Shown in pieces: positions 60,664-64,000 of a stretch of 64,000 bases of DNA. Origin of the DNA: Vicugna pacos. Taxonomy: Eukaryota > Chordata > Mammalia > Artiodactyla > Camelidae. Where the stretch lies: NCBI RefSeq assembly GCF_048564905.1, contig NC_132995.1:63852639-63916638 (forward strand), given 5' to 3'. Every line of letters starts with the position of its first letter. Position 1 is the stretch's first letter. The position numbers and the translations under genes were made by a program. The notes below the pieces were generated by a model. That model saw only the letters and a list, made by a program, of their open reading frames with translations, was not told the origin of the DNA and ran no database searches.

Positions 60664-62275
60664 GTTTTTTTTTTGATTAAGCATTCAAGGTATTTCTCTT
60701 CTAAATTCCCAGTCTAGACTCGACAGAACCATTTAAGTACCAAGACAGGGACCAATGTTCCCGACTACATTTTCTCTTTTTATGATGGACAAGATGGAAG
60801 GAGAAACACAACCAAGTGTAAAATCAGATCCAACAGTGAATCTACTTGCTGAGGTGTGATGTGGAGAAAGACATGATTTATAAGTGGAAGCCTTGGTAAA
60901 GCGCGTCATCTCTGAGGAACTAACTGAACAGTGGGCTGTATATGCTCTTAACTCTTTTAGATTAGATCCCTCTCAGAGGGGACGTATTCTTTATGAAGCT
61001 TGCTAATGTATATACTGTTGGAAGGATACTTAAATACATGCAGATAAATACCGTGTATGCTACATGTAAAATGCTTAGCCCTGTGTTATATCAGACGCGG
61101 AATTTTGGATTTAAGAGTTCACTTCAGCTACTTTGTCTTGTTGAAAAACTCTTCTCAAGTAGAATTGCCTTTAGCTGCTTGGCAAGGTTTCAGTGCACAA
61201 AGAAGTTCAAAAGAGGCAGAAAAACAAAGTCATGTGTTGGACTCAACTCACTTGAGTGCGATCCAAGTTATCCCCTTTGGAGAGCAGATGTTCAAATGCC
61301 CCAGAGGAGGAGGGTGGAGACAGAAAATGAGGTGTGAGAACATATGTGACTCAGGAGGAGAGCATGTTTTTCCAAAAGGAGGGAAAGGGCCAGGCTTCTC
61401 AGCCCCCAACCTCGGTGCCTCTGTCCGCAGGCAGCATGCCTGGGCACAGCGGGAAGGGCACGCATTTGCAAGCAACACTGCAGGCTCATACCCCATCTCC
61501 GGGAATTAGAATCATTCCTGACTCACCAGTTATGTCCGAGGATGTCTTGGGCAGGCACCCTTCACGCTAAGAATGAGCAACTTTTCCTAGAGGCTATTAC
61601 TGTATCTCAGGGGCTGAGCCAGAGCTTTCTTAAGAATTGTTATTAATTAGAATTCCTTTGGAGAAGTTAGAATTTCTGTGAAGGAAGGAGGCTGAAGCTA
61701 CAGGCAGGTCGGTGGAACCATCCTGGTAAATGACAATTTCCGATGCCCCCTGGTGGCCGCGCACAGCTAAAATTAACCCCACATGCTCTCACAGCCTTGA
61801 GCCTCATAGACACCAAACAAAAGCCACCTTGTTGGACCTTTTGGATTGCTCAGCTTGTACGATGGAGCCAAAGTCACGCAATCTGGTGCTGACATGCAGC
61901 ACGGCTTCCTCCCCTGATAAGAACTGATTCTGAGGCATGAATATGATGAAAACTCCAAATTTTATAATTCCATACTTCAAATTTCTATACTGTGTATGTG
62001 TATATTATGATTAGATATTATCCTCAGGGAAGCAGGACAGACTCACCTTTAACGTCTGGTATTCACGTTCTTACCGGGCCAAACTGTGCCGGGTGCACTT
62101 TCTCCTGGGGAAGCTCTTCAGGCAGGCAGAGGGATCACTGGGCTGAGATGATACACACTCCTACATCGGTCCAGGCTCTGACGTAAGATGTTTCACATTT
62201 CAGTTTTACCAGTACTCTCACTATCTCTATAAGCAGTGTTCTCAAAGTTTATGGGACCTTCTGCACCTTTTTTAG

Positions 62276-62373
62276 GAAGCAAAAAGTGAAGAAAAAAGGC
62301 CATAGAGGAATCAACTGTGGAAGGTTTCCCACTGCCATTCAAGACAAGGCAGTGCAGCCAGACTCGGTTCTCG
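62276..62373 (+). CDS. AKNAD1: AKNAD1 coding exon H
   Basis: 98 nt. After one base of a split codon it reads KQKVKKKGHRGINCGRFPTA and on to QPDSVL plus one base. Human has KQNVEKKGHGRINCGRFSIV, as recalled. Acceptor TTTTTTAG, donor TCG|GTAAGT. The frame is open and the likeness good, in contrast to exon G. The remaining AKNAD1 exons, with the C-terminal conserved helical part, are beyond 64,000. Confidence 0.9.
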
Positions 62374-62531
62374 GTAAGTTGAGGGGTCTGGGAGTATGGG
62401 TGTCCAGACTGCAAGGTCCCTCTCCTTGGGGTCTACTCACTGTAGCCCATGTGCCACCCACCACCTAGACTAGGGTTTTGCATGTTGTATTTTTTTCCCA
62501 AAATGTAAAGAATTAATAATGAGTAGATTCA

Positions 62532-63014
62532 CTCAGCCATAAAAACCGACAACATAATGCCATTTGCAGCAACATGGATGCTCCTAGAGAATGTCATTCT
62601 AAGTGAAGTAAGCCAGAAAGAGAAAGAAAAATACCATATGAGATCGCTCAAATGTGGAATCTAAAAAACAAAAACAAACAAACAAACAAAAACAAAGCAT
62701 AAATACAGGACAGAAATAGACTCATGGACAGAGAATACAGACTTGTGGTTACTGGGGGGGGTAGAGGGTGGGAAGGGATAGACTGGGATTTCAAAATTGT
62801 AGAATAGATAAACAAGATTACACTGTATAGCACAGGGAAATATACACAAAATGTTATGATAAATCACAGAGAAAAAAATGTGACAATGAGTGTGTACATG
62901 TCCATGAATGACTGAAAAATTGTGCTGAACACTGGAATTTGACACAACACTGTAAAATGATTATGAATCAATAAAAAATGTAAAAAAAATAAATAAATAA
63001 AATGTAAAAAAAAA
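62532..63014 (+). mobile_element. Young L1 LINE 3' end with target-site duplication
   Basis: Sense L1: 'gcagcaacatggatgctcct', 'aatgtggaatctaaaaaaca', 'cactgtatagcacaggg' and 'tgtgctgaacactggaattt', then an A-rich tail with AAAT units. A perfect 14-bp duplication 'aatgagtagattca' flanks it (62518-62531 and 63015-63028). About 483 bp, 5'-truncated. Confidence 0.93.
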
Positions 63015-63625
63015 AATGAGTAGATTCAGATGAGATGTGGTCAAAGAGGGTGAAAGTGCCCACATATGTTTCTGGCTGCAGCCGCAGGGCTCCACGACTC
63101 AGTCATTAGGCGGCCCCGGTTCTGCAGGGCATCCTTCCAGCATGATCCATAATCTGCACCTGGGGAGCTCACAGCCCACAGGAGAGGTGCTGCTGACTCG
63201 TCCATTCATATTTCATAGAAGCAAAGAAAGTCAGAGCAGGAAGGAGACCCAGAGAGCACCAGTGCATAGAATTCAATGAGTTTTAGTCATAGGAGCTGTT
63301 CTCCAAAGATAGTTTAAAGCAGAAAAATATCCCCTGGCAGGGCCGCCCTAAGTGAGGAAGAGGTGGGGCCAAGGCCTGCCTGCTTAGGCAGCTCCTGAGC
63401 AAGAAAATCACCACCTAAGCTTAATCTACCCAGTTTAGAGAGGTAACCAGGCTCACTTACGTTCACACAGCCTGTTAGCCAAGAGCCTTTCTTTAAACTC
63501 AGCATTCTTCCTGTTATGTCACGTTATGTTCTATTTCTCCTCTGTAGACAAAACACTTTCTAATAAAAATAATAGGTTTCATCTACTGAAGACTTACTGT
63601 ATACCAGGCACTGTAACAGAGTAGA

Positions 63626-63780
63626 GATTTTCAAAGTGGGGCAGAGGGCCCCTGGGGGGTCCCTGAGACCCTTTGAGAGCAGCTATGAGGTCCTCTCTTT
63701 TTTGTGCAAGAACAATATTGCAGCAGATTGAATGCAGACATGGCTATGGAATCCAGCTGCCTTCTGTTAAACCAGACATT
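63626..63780 (+). mobile_element. hAT-like DNA transposon fragment
   Basis: 'ttttcaaagtggggcagagg', 'ggtccctgagaccctttgag' and 'gaatccagctgccttctgtt...accagacatt' resemble the ends and inside of Charlie-group elements. The family name is uncertain. Confidence 0.5.
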
Positions 63781-63799
63781 CTAGATACTTGCCAAGAGC

Positions 63800-64000
63800 A
63801 GCATGTAAGTCAGTGAATTTAGACCACTCCCTCATTCCATTCACAAAAATAAACTCAAAATGGCTTAAACACTTAAAACATAAGACAAGATACGATAAAC
63901 CTCCTAGAAGAAAACACAGGCAAACATTCTCTGACATAAATCTTAGCAATGTTCTCCTAGGGTAGTCTACCCAGACAATAGAAATAAAAGCAAAAATAAA
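63800..64000 (+). mobile_element. L1 ORF2 3' part, continues past the window
   Basis: 'cattcacaaaaataaactca', 'aacctcctagaagaaaacac' and 'attctctgacataaatctta' are the usual sense-strand ORF2 text. It runs off the right edge. Confidence 0.85.

Larger units (their letters stand above)
56254..62275 (+). other. AKNAD1: AKNAD1 intron G-H
   Basis: 6 kb with MER5A, L1M, MIR and tRNA-SINE insertions listed separately. 58.9-59.5, 59.75-60.5 and 60.7-62.27 kb hold nothing I can name. The open frames at 60993-61509 have no supporting homology or splice sites. Confidence 0.65.
62374..64000 (+). other. AKNAD1: AKNAD1 intron after exon H (part)
   Basis: It contains a young L1 3' end, a hAT-like fragment and the start of another L1. 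63.03-63.6 kb shows nothing I can name apart from a short MIR-like end near 63,575-63,620. No further AKNAD1 exon was recognised. Confidence 0.65.

Noticed and set aside
60993-61570. Overlapping 114- and 150-codon open frames
   Set aside because: They overlap in different frames, show no family likeness and have no splice sites matching AKNAD1 phases. Chance frames in a GC-moderate intron.

Overview
This is mammalian nuclear DNA, almost certainly from a camelid (camel, llama or alpaca). The main clue is a set of short SINEs derived from tRNA-Ala (23.3, 33.7 and 60.6 kb), which match the camelid tRNA-Ala SINE family as I remember it. L1 3' ends of cetartiodactyl type, with crisp target-site duplications, agree with this. 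Ancient mammal-wide repeats (MIR, L2, L3, L1M, MER5A, Tigger, MaLR LTRs) fill most of the rest.

Two host genes are recognisable and lie head to head. GPSM2 (LGN, spindle orientation) runs leftward on the minus strand. Its CpG-island promoter and untranslated exon 1 lie at about 15.7-16.4 kb. Exon 2, with the start codon and first 18 codons, is at 5,523-5,827, and the rest of the gene lies beyond the left edge. AKNAD1 (AKNA-domain containing 1) runs rightward on the plus strand. Eight coding exons were placed by hand between 38,465 and 62,373, each with consensus splice signals and matching codon phase; the 3' end of the gene is off the right edge. This gene pair fits human 1p13.3, inverted.

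Layout: 1-5.5 kb GPSM2 intron 2; 5.5-5.8 kb exon 2; 5.8-15.9 kb intron 1; 15.7-16.4 kb CpG island; 16.4-38.4 kb intergenic, with MaLR LTRs, nested L1 copies, an RPL9 retrocopy with an intact 192-codon frame (30.06-30.64 kb) and a fairly young L1 at 31.7-32.5 kb; 38.4-64 kb AKNAD1, with a pile of L1 fragments at 49-53 kb.

The observations most worth checking are: (1) the sixth AKNAD1 coding junction leads into a 230-nt exon (56,024-56,253) whose reading frame is broken although its splice sites and the next exon are intact, so the protein may be C-terminally truncated in this animal; (2) the RPL9 retrocopy with an unbroken frame; (3) a pair of nearly identical inverted segments of about 100 bp, 1.3 kb apart, one of them flanked by a 10-bp direct repeat; (4) two L1 tails that are the same apart from A-run length, with intact duplications. 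I found no CRISPR array, operon, complete tRNA gene or novel multi-gene system.
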